DNA of 24,578 nucleotides from Desulfobacter curvatus DSM 3379 (GTDB taxonomy: Bacteria > Desulfobacterota > Desulfobacteria > Desulfobacterales > Desulfobacteraceae). Location: contig NZ_KB893054.1 of the NCBI RefSeq assembly GCF_000373985.1, positions 33,011 through 57,588 on the forward strand, read 5' to 3'. Positions 15,073-23,862 of this stretch are shown in pieces. Positions within the stretch are counted from its first letter, which is position 1, and every line of letters starts with the position of its first letter. Both the position numbers and the translations under genes were made by a program. Under the pieces are notes generated by a model, which worked only from the letters and a program-made list of their open reading frames with translations, made no database searches and was not told where the DNA came from.

Positions 15073-16359
15073 ATGCAAGAAGTGGTAATTGTGAGTGGTG
15101 TTAGAACTGCTGTGGGAACCTTTGGCGGATCATTGAAAAGTGTGCCGGTGGTGGAACTGGGCACCTATGTCATGAAAGACGTATTAAAACGTGCCGGACT
15201 CAAGCCGGCCCTGGATCCGGGCGATGATGAATGTTCCCCTGCAACCCTGAAAGATCAGGGAATGATAGACATTGAGCGTACAGGATATGATTATGCCGAT
15301 GATCTGACAGACATCTATGTGGATGAAGTGATCATGGGCAACGTACTCCAGGCCGGCCAGGGACAGAATACGGCCCGCCAGGCCATGATCAGTGCCGGTA
15401 TCAGTCGTACGACCCCGGCCATGACCATTAATAAAATCTGTGGATCAGGCCTTAAGGCCATTGCCTTGGGTGCCCAGGCCATTATGGCAGGCCAGGCTGA
15501 TGTGGTTCTGGCAGGGGGCCAGGAAAGCATGAGCAATGCACCCATGGCCCTGCTCAAGGCCAGGTGGGGCCATCGCATGGAACTTACCGGCCAGGGCCCG
15601 GTCCATGACCTGATGGTGTATGATGGCCTTTATGAAATTTTTTACGGTTACCACATGGGCCAGACCGCAGAAAATATTGTTGAAAAGTACGGTATCACGC
15701 GGCAGGAGCAGGATGAACTTGCGCTTTTAAGCCATACCCGGGCCCTGGGTGCGGTCCATGACGGCACCTTTGACCAGGAAATCGTTCCGGTTGTGATTAA
15801 AAACCGCAAAGGGGATATTGTGGTCAATAAAGATGAGCGGCCCATGGAAACCAGTATGGAAAAACTGGCTAAGCTGCGCCCGGCTTTTAGAAAAGACGGT
15901 ACCGTAACTGCCGGCAATGCCTCGGGCATCAACGACGGTGCTGCAGCCGTGCTCATGATGACTGCACAGCGTGCCGATGAACTTGGGCTTGAGGTGCTGG
16001 CAAAGGTCAAAGGCTTTGCCTCCGGCGGTCTTGATCCTGCGTACATGGGTCTTGGACCTGTGCCGGCTGTGAAACGGGTGCTTAAGCAAACCGGCATGGC
16101 ATTGTCCGATATTGAGATGATCGAACTGAACGAAGCCTTTGCCGCCCAGGCCATTGGCTGCATGAGAGAGCTGGATCTTGATGTGGAAAAACCCAATGAA
16201 CTGGGCTCGGGAATCTCTTTGGGCCACCCCATCGGCTGCACAGGTGCCCGCCAGATGGTCACCGCCATTCATCAGATGAAAAGAAAGGATTACAATACCG
16301 GTCTGATTTCCATGTGTATCGGTGGCGGAATGGGCATGGCAATGATTATTGAGCGGTAG
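15073..16359 (+). CDS. Acetyl-CoA C-acetyltransferase (thiolase)
   Basis: Thiolases condense two acetyl-CoA to acetoacetyl-CoA or run the reverse cleavage. The catalytic set is intact: nucleophile C123 in NKICGSGLKA, H385 in GHPIGCTG, and C415 in SMCIGGGMG; NEAFAAQ lies at 353-359. The start is the ATG at 15073 with a strong GGAGG upstream, giving 428 residues; the frame runs 25 codons further upstream to a TTG that has no ribosome-binding site. The protein is about 35 residues longer than typical (near 392). The extra residues lie at about 46-80, an acidic stretch (DPGDDEC, DYADDLTD) between the first beta-alpha unit and DEVIMGNV. It may serve fatty acid or aromatic degradation, or acetate/butyrate metabolism. 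It stands alone, with no other beta-oxidation gene nearby. Confidence 0.93.
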   Translation: MQEVVIVSGVRTAVGTFGGSLKSVPVVELGTYVMKDVLKRAGLKPALDPGDDECSPATLKDQGMIDIERTGYDYADDLTDIYVDEVIMGNVLQAGQGQNTARQAMISAGISRTTPAMTINKICGSGLKAIALGAQAIMAGQADVVLAGGQESMSNAPMALLKARWGHRMELTGQGPVHDLMVYDGLYEIFYGYHMGQTAENIVEKYGITRQEQDELALLSHTRALGAVHDGTFDQEIVPVVIKNRKGDIVVNKDERPMETSMEKLAKLRPAFRKDGTVTAGNASGINDGAAAVLMMTAQRADELGLEVLAKVKGFASGGLDPAYMGLGPVPAVKRVLKQTGMALSDIEMIELNEAFAAQAIGCMRELDLDVEKPNELGSGISLGHPIGCTGARQMVTAIHQMKRKDYNTGLISMCIGGGMGMAMIIER

Positions 16360-16477
16360 ATTACTATTATTTTTCGGCATGTTCTCCTTTACTTCGGAAC
16401 CTTAAAATGCTAAACAAATAAACTGATATTGCCGGTATAACTGATTGAAATTGAATTGAAAAAAGAGGTGTAAAACC

Positions 16478-16633
16478 ATGGATATTCCACGCAAACTCGG
16501 GATACTGATATACACGGCCGTACCTGCCATCATAGGCGGCGGCATTGTATACCATTTCTTTGGAAGTTTTACCCAGGTTATTATCTGGGAAGTATTGCTG
16601 GTGCTGGCTGCCCTGGGATTTATCAGCAGTTAA
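16478..16633 (+). CDS. Small two-helix membrane protein (51 aa)
   Basis: The short gene has an ATG at 16478 preceded by GAGGTG at a good distance. The product has two hydrophobic stretches: about 8-27 (Ile/Gly-rich, LGILIYTAVPAIIGGGIVY) and about 33-50, joined by a short aromatic loop (HFFGS). Its charged N-terminus (MDIPRK) suggests a hairpin in the inner membrane. I do not recognise a family. It follows the thiolase gene by 118 bases and is followed by a strong hairpin, so it may be its own transcript or the end of the thiolase unit. Confidence 0.6.
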   Translation: MDIPRKLGILIYTAVPAIIGGGIVYHFFGSFTQVIIWEVLLVLAALGFISS

Positions 16634-16659
16634 CACCGGGCAATTCGTACATTAAAGGA

Positions 16660-16707
16660 AAAGCCGCACCTGTGCAGGTAATGTAATGTTCTGCATGATG
16701 CGGCTTT
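16660..16707 (+). terminator. Long hairpin after the small membrane protein gene
   Basis: AAAGCCGCA at 16660-16668 pairs exactly with TGCGGCTTT at 16699-16707. Inside it GTGCAG and CTGCAT form a second helix with one G-U pair, leaving a loop of about 13 bases. It lies 26 bases past the stop. The T-run is short and interrupted (TTTACC), so it may be a modest intrinsic terminator or a 3' stabilising structure. Confidence 0.5.
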
Positions 16708-16771
16708 ACCTCGTTATTTAGATCTTTCCTTTTAACCATTAATCGGTTTTTCGATCACCAGGCAGGTATAT

Positions 16772-17878
16772 TTGGAGCAGAATATTTTTCAGCGGGCAGT
16801 GTTCTTTTTTTTTCTGACGCTGTTTTGCATATCCATTTTTCTTGTGGGAAAAGTGATTGCACCGTTTTTTGCAAGCCTGCTGTTGGGAATCGTCATTGCC
16901 GGTATTTTCAGGCCTGTATTTAAAACACTGGATAGATATATGCCCAAACGGGTCGCTTCTGTTCTCACCTGTCTGGCTGTTTTTTTCATTGTCTTTATTC
17001 CGGTTGTCTTTATTGTGGGCATTCTCTCCAAAGAAGCCCTGGGGCTTTACAACATGGCAAAGGATGCGGTCTTTTCAAATACGCTGATCAATTTTTTGGA
17101 AAGTACCCGGGCCCTTGAGCGGATCAATGAATTTTTTATCCGGGCCAATATTCACACCCAGATCTCCTGGCGTGAGTTGATCGACCCTTTGACCGAAGTT
17201 GGAAAGAATTTAGGCTTTTCTCTGTTTCAGCAGGCCCGGTTTTTGACCTCCAACCTGCTGAATCTGGTGTTTTACTTTTGCCTGATGCTCATTGTGGTTT
17301 TCTACATGTTCATGGATGGCAAGCGGTTCATACAGTATATGTATGATTTGTCTCCGCTCAAGGACGAGCATGACCGCAAGCTTTTCGAAAAGTTCAACGA
17401 TATGGCCGGGGCCGTGCTCATCGGCAACGGACTGGGCGGATTGATCCAGGGGACTGCAGGCGGTGCACTGTTCTGGTTTCTGGGTCTGAATTCCCCCTTT
17501 TTATGGGGAGTGATCATGGGGTTTCTGGCATTTTTGCCCATTGTCGGCATTGGTGTGGTCATGCTGCCCGCGGCTTTGGTTTTTCTTTTGAAAGGCAGCA
17601 TAGGTAAAGGCCTTTTCATCGTTGGATTTTATGGAGTGTTGTCATGGGGTGTTGAGTATATTTTCAAACCCAAGGTGGTGGGAGACAGAGTCTCCATGCA
17701 CCCGCTTGTTGTGTTTTTTGCTATTATTGGGGGTTTGAAAGTATATGGAATTTTAGGTATAATTTATGGGCCTTTGATCGCTACTTTGTTTTTAACCCTT
17801 TCTGATATTTATTTTTCCACATTTCAGTCCATGGTGGAACCGGGCAAAGGGATGCTGGATTCATGGCCTGATCAATAA
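16772..17878 (+). CDS. AI-2E family transporter (PerM/YdiK type permease)
   Basis: The 368-residue polytopic protein has the AI-2E family pattern. There are three N-terminal helices (about 10-30, 32-48, 62-86), a long hydrophilic segment (about 87-155), and then about five more helices. Typical motifs include YFCLMLIVVFYMFMDGKRF across 168-186, FLPIVGIG at 254-261 and IYGPLIATLF at 331-340. Members export varied substrates; few are proven AI-2 exporters, so the substrate is open. The start is TTG at 16772 with AGG about six bases upstream; a GTG at 16799 is a shorter alternative. No partner gene suggests a role. Confidence 0.88.
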   Translation: MEQNIFQRAVFFFFLTLFCISIFLVGKVIAPFFASLLLGIVIAGIFRPVFKTLDRYMPKRVASVLTCLAVFFIVFIPVVFIVGILSKEALGLYNMAKDAVFSNTLINFLESTRALERINEFFIRANIHTQISWRELIDPLTEVGKNLGFSLFQQARFLTSNLLNLVFYFCLMLIVVFYMFMDGKRFIQYMYDLSPLKDEHDRKLFEKFNDMAGAVLIGNGLGGLIQGTAGGALFWFLGLNSPFLWGVIMGFLAFLPIVGIGVVMLPAALVFLLKGSIGKGLFIVGFYGVLSWGVEYIFKPKVVGDRVSMHPLVVFFAIIGGLKVYGILGIIYGPLIATLFLTLSDIYFSTFQSMVEPGKGMLDSWPDQ

Positions 17879-17978
17879 GTTCACCGGGGTTTTTTCCAAA
17901 ACATGCCATGAATAGATCTTTTAAGCGGCTTGAGCGGATTTTTTCATAAGCAATTTAATCGGGAGCAGTTAATTTAGG

Positions 17979-20513
17979 ATGATTCAAAACGAAAGCACCA
18001 GTATTGAGAAAGAGATGAGGCAGTCTTATCTCGAGTATGCCATGAGTGTCATTATCGGGCGGGCGCTGCCCGATGTCCGGGACGGGTTAAAACCGGTCCA
18101 CCGGCGTGTGTTATATGCCATGCAGCAGCTTCACAATGACTGGAATAAACCCTATAAGAAATCTGCCCGTATCGTGGGTGATGTGATTGGTAAATATCAC
18201 CCACATGGGGATTCTGCCGTGTATGACACCATTGTCCGCATGGCCCAGGACTTCTCCCTGCGTTATACCCTGGTGGACGGCCAGGGCAATTTTGGCTCCG
18301 TGGACGGCGACTCTCCGGCTGCCATGCGTTATACGGAAATCCGTATGCGCAAGCTTTCCCACCAGATGCTGGCTGATCTTGAAAAAGAGACTGTGGAATT
18401 CATCCCCAATTATGATGAAACCATAGAGGAACCCGCCGTCCTCCCCACTAAGTTTCCGGCATTACTGGTGAACGGGTCTTCGGGGATTGCCGTGGGTATG
18501 ACCACAAATGTGCCTCCTCATAACATTAGCGAAGTCATTGAGGGGTTAAAGGCGCTCATTGACAACCCAGGATTGGACACACGGGCATTGATGGCACATA
18601 TTCCTGGGCCGGATTTTCCTACCTATGGTCATATTTACGGTACCAAAGGGATTTTTGAAGCCTATGACTCCGGCCGGGGCATTATCACGCTGCGGGCCAA
18701 AGTGGAAGTTGAGGAAAACAAGAAAACCGGCCAGGAAACCATTGTGGTCACGGAACTTCCCTATCAGGTAAATAAGGCCAAGGTGGTGGAAAAGATCGCC
18801 GAGTTGGTCCGGGACAAGGTGATCACCGGTGTCTCCTATGTGCGGGATGAATCCGACCGCCAGGGCATGCGCATGGCCGTTGGGCTCAAACGCGACCAAA
18901 TCGCTGAAGTGGTGATCAATCAGCTTTACAAGCACACCAATATGCAGACCAGTTTTGGCATTATCTTTCTGGCGGTGGTCAATAACCGGCCTGAACTGCT
19001 TTCCCTTAAAGAAATCCTAAACCACTTTATTTCCCACAGGACCAACGTTATTATCCGGCGTACCCGCTATGATCTGCGCAAAGCAGAAGAACGGGCCCAT
19101 ATTCTGGAAGGGTTGAAGATTGCCTTGGATAATTTGGATGAAGTGGTTGCCCTGATCCGGGCATCCCAGTCACCGGAAGAGGCCAGGACCGGTTTGATAA
19201 ACCGGTTTGATCTGACGGAAATCCAAGCCCAGGCTATTTTGGATATGCGGCTTCAGCGGCTTACCGGACTGGAGCGTGAAAAGATCGAAACAGAGTATCA
19301 GGGCCTGCTCAAGGATATTGCCTGGTTTAAGGAGATCCTTGGGTCTGAAACTGTGGTCCGGGGACTGATCAAGGATGAATTGACCGAACTTAATGATGAG
19401 TTTGGGGATGAGCGGCGCACCCGTATCGTGGAGAGCACCGCTGAAATTTCCATTGAAGATCTTATTGCCGAAGAAGACATGGTGGTCACGGTGACCCGCA
19501 GTGGATACATCAAACGTAATCCCGTGACTCTTTATGCCAGCCAGCACCGGGGAGGCAAAGGCAAAACCGCCATGGGAACCAAATCCGACGATTTTGTGGA
19601 ACATCTGTTTGTCGCCTCCACCCACGCCACTTTCCTTTTTATTACCAACTTCGGCAAAGTGTATCAGGCCAAGGTGTATGAACTGCCCATGGCCGGCCGT
19701 TCCTCACTTGGCAAGGCCATTGTGAACCTGCTTAATTTTGATGAGGGCGAAAAACTTGCCACCGTGCTTACCGTGGATGAATTCTCAGAGAATCGGTACG
19801 TTGTCATGGCTACCAAGAAAGGCCGGGTGAAAAAGACCGAGCTGATGGCCTATTCACGTCCCCGGGCAGGGGGGCTTATCGGTGTGAAGCTGGCCGAAGG
19901 TGACGAGCTCATTGCTGCACGCATCACCGACGGCTCCCAGGAGATCTTTTTGGGGTCCGAGGGGGGCAAGGTAATCCGGTTTAATGAAGAAGATGTCCGT
20001 GATGTGGGCCGCGGCTCCATGGGCGTGCGGGGCATGCGCATAGACGAGGGTGCCCGGGTGGTGGGCATGGAGGTGCTTGGAGATGAGGATACGCTTCTAA
20101 CGGTTACGGAAAATGGTTACGGAAAACGTTCCAACATTGAGGAGTATAGAACCCAGGCCCGGGGCGGTAAAGGCGTTTTTTCCATTAAAACCTCCAAGCG
20201 TAACGGTAAGATGATGGCCCTTGCCCTGGTAGGTGACAGTGATGAGTTGATGATGGTTACGGATAAGGGTAAACTGATTCGTACCGATATCTGCGGAATC
20301 AACGTAATTTCCAGAAATACCCAGGGGGTCAAACTCATCAACCTGGCACAGGGAGAGAAACTCATCGGCATTGCCCGACTTCCTAAAGAGGATGGTGATC
20401 CTGATGATGATAATACATGTTTTTCTCCGGATGAGGATGATGCCGACATCTTAGATGATCCAAAAGACCTTGATACGGATGACCCGATAGATGAACAGGG
20501 AGACGACGAATAA
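17979..20513 (+). CDS. gyrA: DNA gyrase subunit A
   Basis: GyrA breaks and rejoins DNA in the A2B2 gyrase that introduces negative supercoils. The catalytic Tyr is Y118 in AAMRYTEIR (E. coli Y122). The quinolone region reads HPHGDSAVYD at 74-83, with the Ser and Asp at E. coli positions 83 and 87 both present (S79, D83), so there is no common resistance change. The C-terminal beta-pinwheel carries the GyrA box as QHRGGKG, which distinguishes it from ParC. The tail (about 800-844) is very Asp/Glu-rich. A GGGAG lies 13 bases before the ATG and an AGG is directly next to it. gyrB is not in the window. The gene end overlaps radC by 23 bases. Confidence 0.97.
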   Translation: MIQNESTSIEKEMRQSYLEYAMSVIIGRALPDVRDGLKPVHRRVLYAMQQLHNDWNKPYKKSARIVGDVIGKYHPHGDSAVYDTIVRMAQDFSLRYTLVDGQGNFGSVDGDSPAAMRYTEIRMRKLSHQMLADLEKETVEFIPNYDETIEEPAVLPTKFPALLVNGSSGIAVGMTTNVPPHNISEVIEGLKALIDNPGLDTRALMAHIPGPDFPTYGHIYGTKGIFEAYDSGRGIITLRAKVEVEENKKTGQETIVVTELPYQVNKAKVVEKIAELVRDKVITGVSYVRDESDRQGMRMAVGLKRDQIAEVVINQLYKHTNMQTSFGIIFLAVVNNRPELLSLKEILNHFISHRTNVIIRRTRYDLRKAEERAHILEGLKIALDNLDEVVALIRASQSPEEARTGLINRFDLTEIQAQAILDMRLQRLTGLEREKIETEYQGLLKDIAWFKEILGSETVVRGLIKDELTELNDEFGDERRTRIVESTAEISIEDLIAEEDMVVTVTRSGYIKRNPVTLYASQHRGGKGKTAMGTKSDDFVEHLFVASTHATFLFITNFGKVYQAKVYELPMAGRSSLGKAIVNLLNFDEGEKLATVLTVDEFSENRYVVMATKKGRVKKTELMAYSRPRAGGLIGVKLAEGDELIAARITDGSQEIFLGSEGGKVIRFNEEDVRDVGRGSMGVRGMRIDEGARVVGMEVLGDEDTLLTVTENGYGKRSNIEEYRTQARGGKGVFSIKTSKRNGKMMALALVGDSDELMMVTDKGKLIRTDICGINVISRNTQGVKLINLAQGEKLIGIARLPKEDGDPDDDNTCFSPDEDDADILDDPKDLDTDDPIDEQGDDE

Positions 20514-21210
20514 GGGTGCCGGACATCGGCAGCGCCTGAGGGAACGCTTCCTTCAGGCCGGTCTGTCAGGGTTCCATGACTATGAGGTCCTGGAACTTCT
20601 TTTGGCCCTGAATACTCCGCGAAAGGATACCAAGCAGGCTGCCAAAGATCTTTTAGCGGAATTCAAAACCCTGCCCCGGGTGCTGGAGAGTGATACCCAG
20701 GCCCTTTGCCAGGTTAAGGGGGTGGGGCCTGCCAATAGCTTCGGGATACACCTGATCAAGGCGGTGGCTGACCGGTACCTTGAGACTCGGATACTTAAAA
20801 TGGATGTGGTCAGTAACCCTGAAAGCCTGATCGCCTATTTAAACCAGACCATTGGTTACAAAAGCAAAGAACATTTTTTAGGGATATTCCTGGATGCCAA
20901 AAACAGGGTCATGGCATCGGAAATTCTTTTTACCGGAACCCTTTCAGCCTCGGCTGTATATCCACGGGAAGTGATTGCACGCAGCCTTGCACACAATGCG
21001 GCGTCAGTGGTTTTAGCGCATAATCATCCGTCCGGAGATATTACACCCTCAGCGCAGGATATCCGTATTACCCGGACCCTGTTTTTTGCCCTGGCATTTG
21101 CCGGTATTCATATCCACGACCATCTTGTCACAGGCAGTCAGGGGTATTACAGTTTTGCCGCCCAGGGGGTAATGGCGCAGTTTCAAAAGGAGTTTGAGCA
21201 GATTAAATGA
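20491..21210 (+). CDS. radC: RadC family JAMM/MPN+ protein
   Basis: The 239-residue protein has the RadC layout. A helix-hairpin-helix-like N-terminal part (KGVGPANSFGI at 76-86) is followed by a JAMM metalloprotease-like domain with E144, H177 and H179 in AHNHPSGD, S187 and D190. The role is unsettled in the literature; the early DNA-repair claim for E. coli RadC was not upheld. Zn-peptidase-type activity is suggested only by the motif. The ATG lies 23 bases inside gyrA with no strong Shine-Dalgarno, so translation probably depends on gyrA. The stop overlaps the next gene as ATGA. Confidence 0.93.
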   Translation: MNRETTNKGAGHRQRLRERFLQAGLSGFHDYEVLELLLALNTPRKDTKQAAKDLLAEFKTLPRVLESDTQALCQVKGVGPANSFGIHLIKAVADRYLETRILKMDVVSNPESLIAYLNQTIGYKSKEHFLGIFLDAKNRVMASEILFTGTLSASAVYPREVIARSLAHNAASVVLAHNHPSGDITPSAQDIRITRTLFFALAFAGIHIHDHLVTGSQGYYSFAAQGVMAQFQKEFEQIK

Positions 21211-21479
21211 CGAGTCAAGACGATCTTCCCGACTGTTTTGGGGATCTTGAAAAAGTGTTTCCCATGGGGCCCAAGGGGTTGCGGGAAACCCCGGAACAAT
21301 GCTTCTACCATTGTCCGGTGAAAACAAAGTGCCTTCAACAGGCACTGGCCACAAAAAACGGAATTCAGGTTGAAGAAGAGGTTATTGAACGATCCACAAA
21401 AGCCGGGGCCATCACCTTTTTTGAACGCTGGTCCAGGAAAAAACAGGCGCACCGGCGGGGTCTGAAAATGAGGAAATAG
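21207..21479 (+). CDS. Small Cys-containing protein (90 aa), unrecognised
   Basis: The gene overlaps the radC stop by four bases (ATGA) with AGGAG upstream in the radC coding sequence, which argues that it is real and co-translated. The protein has four Cys: C10, then C32, C36 and C42 in QCFYHCPVKTKC. This spacing could hold a zinc ion or an iron-sulfur cluster. The C-terminal third (about 72-90) is strongly basic (Arg/Lys), suggesting nucleic-acid contact. There is no signal peptide or membrane segment. The family is not recognised and no function can be assigned. Position after gyrA-radC is the only functional clue. Confidence 0.72.
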   Translation: MTSQDDLPDCFGDLEKVFPMGPKGLRETPEQCFYHCPVKTKCLQQALATKNGIQVEEEVIERSTKAGAITFFERWSRKKQAHRRGLKMRK

Positions 21480-21547
21480 TGTTTAGCTTTTTTTATGATA
21501 AAGTCTTTGTAATCTATACAGATTTTTCAATTTTCGTTGTGGGTTGA

Positions 21548-21582
21548 GCCTGGATGTTGATAGACCAGGCCGGCCATGGCCG
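21548..21582 (+). promoter_or_regulatory. Hairpin plus 12-bp palindrome in the pgk leader
   Basis: GCCTGG at 21548-21553 pairs with CCAGGC at 21565-21570 over an 11-base loop. It is followed at once by CGGCCATGGCCG at 21571-21582, a perfect 12-bp palindrome ending just upstream of the pgk Shine-Dalgarno (AGGAGGGG). It could be an operator or an RNA structure affecting translation. Confidence 0.3.
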
Positions 21583-21597
21583 TTATTAGGAGGGGAT

Positions 21598-22773
21598 ATG
21601 AAATCGGTTCGAGACATTGATGTAAACGGTAAAACCCTTTTTATCCGGGTGGACTATAATCTACCTATGGATGACCAGGGCAATATTACTGATGACAACC
21701 GGATCCGGGCCACCCTGGACCTGATTACCTATTTGATTGACAAAAAAGCCAAATTAGTTTTGGCCTCCCATTTAGGCCGTCCTAAAGGTGGCCGTGACGA
21801 GAAATTCAGCCTTAAGCCAGCAGCCGTCAGACTGTCGGAACTTTTAAACACGCCTGTGGCATTTGCCGATGATTGTATTGGAGATGCGGTGAAAAAGCAG
21901 GTTCAAGCCCTTGAGCCCGGCCAGATTCTCATGCTTGAGAATTTAAGATTTCACGATGAGGAGAAAAAAAATGATCCTGGGTTTGCAAAGGCCCTTGCAG
22001 ACCTTTGTGATGTTTATGTGAATAATGCTTTTGCCGTATCCCATCGGGACCAGGCATCGGTGACCGGTATTACCCAGTATGCGAAATCGTCTGTAGCCGG
22101 TTTTCTGCTTGAAAAAGAGGTGCGTTCATATTACGATTCTGTGGAACATCCTAAGAAACCGCTGGTCGTTGTGATTGGCGGCGCAAAAGTTTCCAGCAAA
22201 CTGGCTGCTCTTGAAAATATGCTCAAGTTTGTGGACTGCATGATCATCGGTGGTGCCATGGCCAATACCTTTCTTGCGGCAAATGGCGTGGATACCAAGG
22301 GCTCCATGATTGAAACGGATTTGATTAAGACCGCTTCGGATATCATGTCCCATGCCAGGGAAAAAGGCATTGATCTGCTTTTGCCCGTAGATCTGGTTGT
22401 TGCGGAGCGTTTTGACAAGGATTCCCCATCGCGCATCGTTCTTTTGGATGAGATCCCGGATGGCTGGATGGCCCTGGATATTGGTCCTGAAAGTTCCCAA
22501 AGTTTCGCCAAAGCCATTGCCGATGCCGGTACCATTGTGTGGAACGGCCCCATGGGGGTGTTTGAAATGGACCGGTTTGCTGCAGGTACCCAGACCATAG
22601 CAGATGCCATTGCCAAGTCTCCCGCCTTTTCCGTTGTGGGCGGTGGTGATACCGGGCTTGCCGCCAAGCAATGCGGGATTACCGAAAACGTCAGCTATAT
22701 CTCTACAGGGGGCGGGGCTTTTCTGCACATGATGGAAGGAAAAGTGCTACCGGGAGTGGCCGCCCTGGAATAG
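21598..22773 (+). CDS. pgk: Phosphoglycerate kinase
   Basis: PGK interconverts 1,3-bisphosphoglycerate + ADP and 3-phosphoglycerate + ATP in glycolysis and gluconeogenesis, in the cytoplasm. The 391-residue length is normal. Family motifs are present: RVDYNLP at 17-23 (usually RVDFNVP), SHLGRPKG at 57-64, ENLRFHDEE at 114-122, VIGGAKVSSK at 192-201, NGPMGVFE at 316-323 and GGGDTGLA at 348-355. I choose the ATG at 21598 because AGGAGGGG directly precedes it; the frame runs 18 codons further upstream without family-like sequence. No other glycolytic gene (gap, tpiA) is adjacent. Confidence 0.96.
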   Translation: MKSVRDIDVNGKTLFIRVDYNLPMDDQGNITDDNRIRATLDLITYLIDKKAKLVLASHLGRPKGGRDEKFSLKPAAVRLSELLNTPVAFADDCIGDAVKKQVQALEPGQILMLENLRFHDEEKKNDPGFAKALADLCDVYVNNAFAVSHRDQASVTGITQYAKSSVAGFLLEKEVRSYYDSVEHPKKPLVVVIGGAKVSSKLAALENMLKFVDCMIIGGAMANTFLAANGVDTKGSMIETDLIKTASDIMSHAREKGIDLLLPVDLVVAERFDKDSPSRIVLLDEIPDGWMALDIGPESSQSFAKAIADAGTIVWNGPMGVFEMDRFAAGTQTIADAIAKSPAFSVVGGGDTGLAAKQCGITENVSYISTGGGAFLHMMEGKVLPGVAALE

Positions 22774-22799
22774 TTCAGACCAGAAAGGATTAACGTGAG

Positions 22800-23855
22800 G
22801 TGAAATTTTGCAAATTACGGCATGCTTTGAGTAGAGAGGACCGGTTGCGCCGGTCCTATTACCAGGTATTAAGGGATGAACTGGATCAGTTTGTCCTGGA
22901 TTACTGCCTTGTGGGGTCTTACAATAATTTTTTAAAACTTCGGACTCCTTATCCCTTTGTTGAGTTAAGGGAACTCAAACCCCGGGCGCGCATCCCTTCC
23001 GTTGAGTTTGAGGCACAAAATTCTTTTCTGATCATTTTTTGTGAAGATTATATTGATAAAATTCACAAAAAGTATATCCGGTATTTTGACGTTAATAAAA
23101 CCACGAAAACCAATCTGCTCGGACTCAAAGATTTCCCTGATCTTGAAAACTACAACCGGAACATAAAATGTTTTGAGTCCGACGGTTTTTTTTCTCTTCT
23201 TAAAAACCTGCTGCCTGTGGATTATGCCATATTAATCCAGCCTAACCATAGGCTGAAGAGTCAGTATGCCTTGACCCATTTTCACGTCAGAGTGGATTGG
23301 CCCATTGCCGATGCATCGGAAAATCTTGCCAAATTTTTACGTTATATCTCCAAAGATCTGTACGAAAAAGGGGATTGTTACGCTGAAAATATGCAAAAAA
23401 AATTGTTTGAATATTATGGGGTCCCTGTGTTGGCCGGTGGACGAAGGACGGCTGCCATTGTCGCTGCCCAGTATTTCAGGCAGCTCGACTCAATTACTAC
23501 GGTGTATGTTGCATCCAGTGAATCACGAAGCCTGCTGCGCTTTGATGAAAAAGGCGTGTCGAAGTCCGTTCTGGTAAAGCTTGAGGTTGACCAGGTTAAA
23601 GCCTTGGCACAGCAGGAGGGTCTTCCCCAGAGTACTTTTACCAATAATTATGTGGTGGCCCGCCAGGGGAAATTTTATATTTGTATTTTCAATGTCTGGT
23701 ATGATTACACTATCCATGCACTACCCTCGGAAGGCGGCCGCCTGCGGGAACTGAATCCGGATAATAACTGGCTGACCGTGGCCGAAGAACATATCCTTCC
23801 CAAACCGTCCGTATCAAAGTATGCGCCCATTCCCTACAAGATGGTTTATGCCTGA
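22800..23855 (+). CDS. Unrecognised 351-aa protein
   Basis: I do not recognise this protein. It is soluble-looking with no signal peptide. It is rich in aromatic residues and has a basic N-terminus (KFCKLRHALSREDRLRRSYY). Notable stretches are a Phe/Ile-rich LIIFCEDYIDKIHKKY near 77-92, a THFHVRVDWP segment near 160-169, a GVPVLAGGRRTAAIVAAQYF segment near 206-225, and a C-terminal PIPYKMVYA. The start is GTG at 22800; AAGGA lies about ten bases upstream. It follows pgk by 26 bases and is probably co-transcribed with it. It ends seven bases before the convergent acetyltransferase gene. Full-length coding sequence with no frame breaks argues that it is a real gene. Confidence 0.75.
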   Translation: MKFCKLRHALSREDRLRRSYYQVLRDELDQFVLDYCLVGSYNNFLKLRTPYPFVELRELKPRARIPSVEFEAQNSFLIIFCEDYIDKIHKKYIRYFDVNKTTKTNLLGLKDFPDLENYNRNIKCFESDGFFSLLKNLLPVDYAILIQPNHRLKSQYALTHFHVRVDWPIADASENLAKFLRYISKDLYEKGDCYAENMQKKLFEYYGVPVLAGGRRTAAIVAAQYFRQLDSITTVYVASSESRSLLRFDEKGVSKSVLVKLEVDQVKALAQQEGLPQSTFTNNYVVARQGKFYICIFNVWYDYTIHALPSEGGRLRELNPDNNWLTVAEEHILPKPSVSKYAPIPYKMVYA

Positions 23856-23862
23856 ACTTAAA

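Noticed and set aside
15648..16380. Two minus-strand open frames of more than 200 codons over the thiolase
   Set aside because: The thiolase on the plus strand has all catalytic residues; the minus frames are complement shadows.
18211..18240. Quinolone-resistance change in GyrA
   Set aside because: The Ser and Asp at the usual resistance positions (S79 and D83 here) are both present.
22126..22728. Long minus-strand open frames over pgk
   Set aside because: They mirror the pgk coding frame and show no domain or ribosome-binding site.
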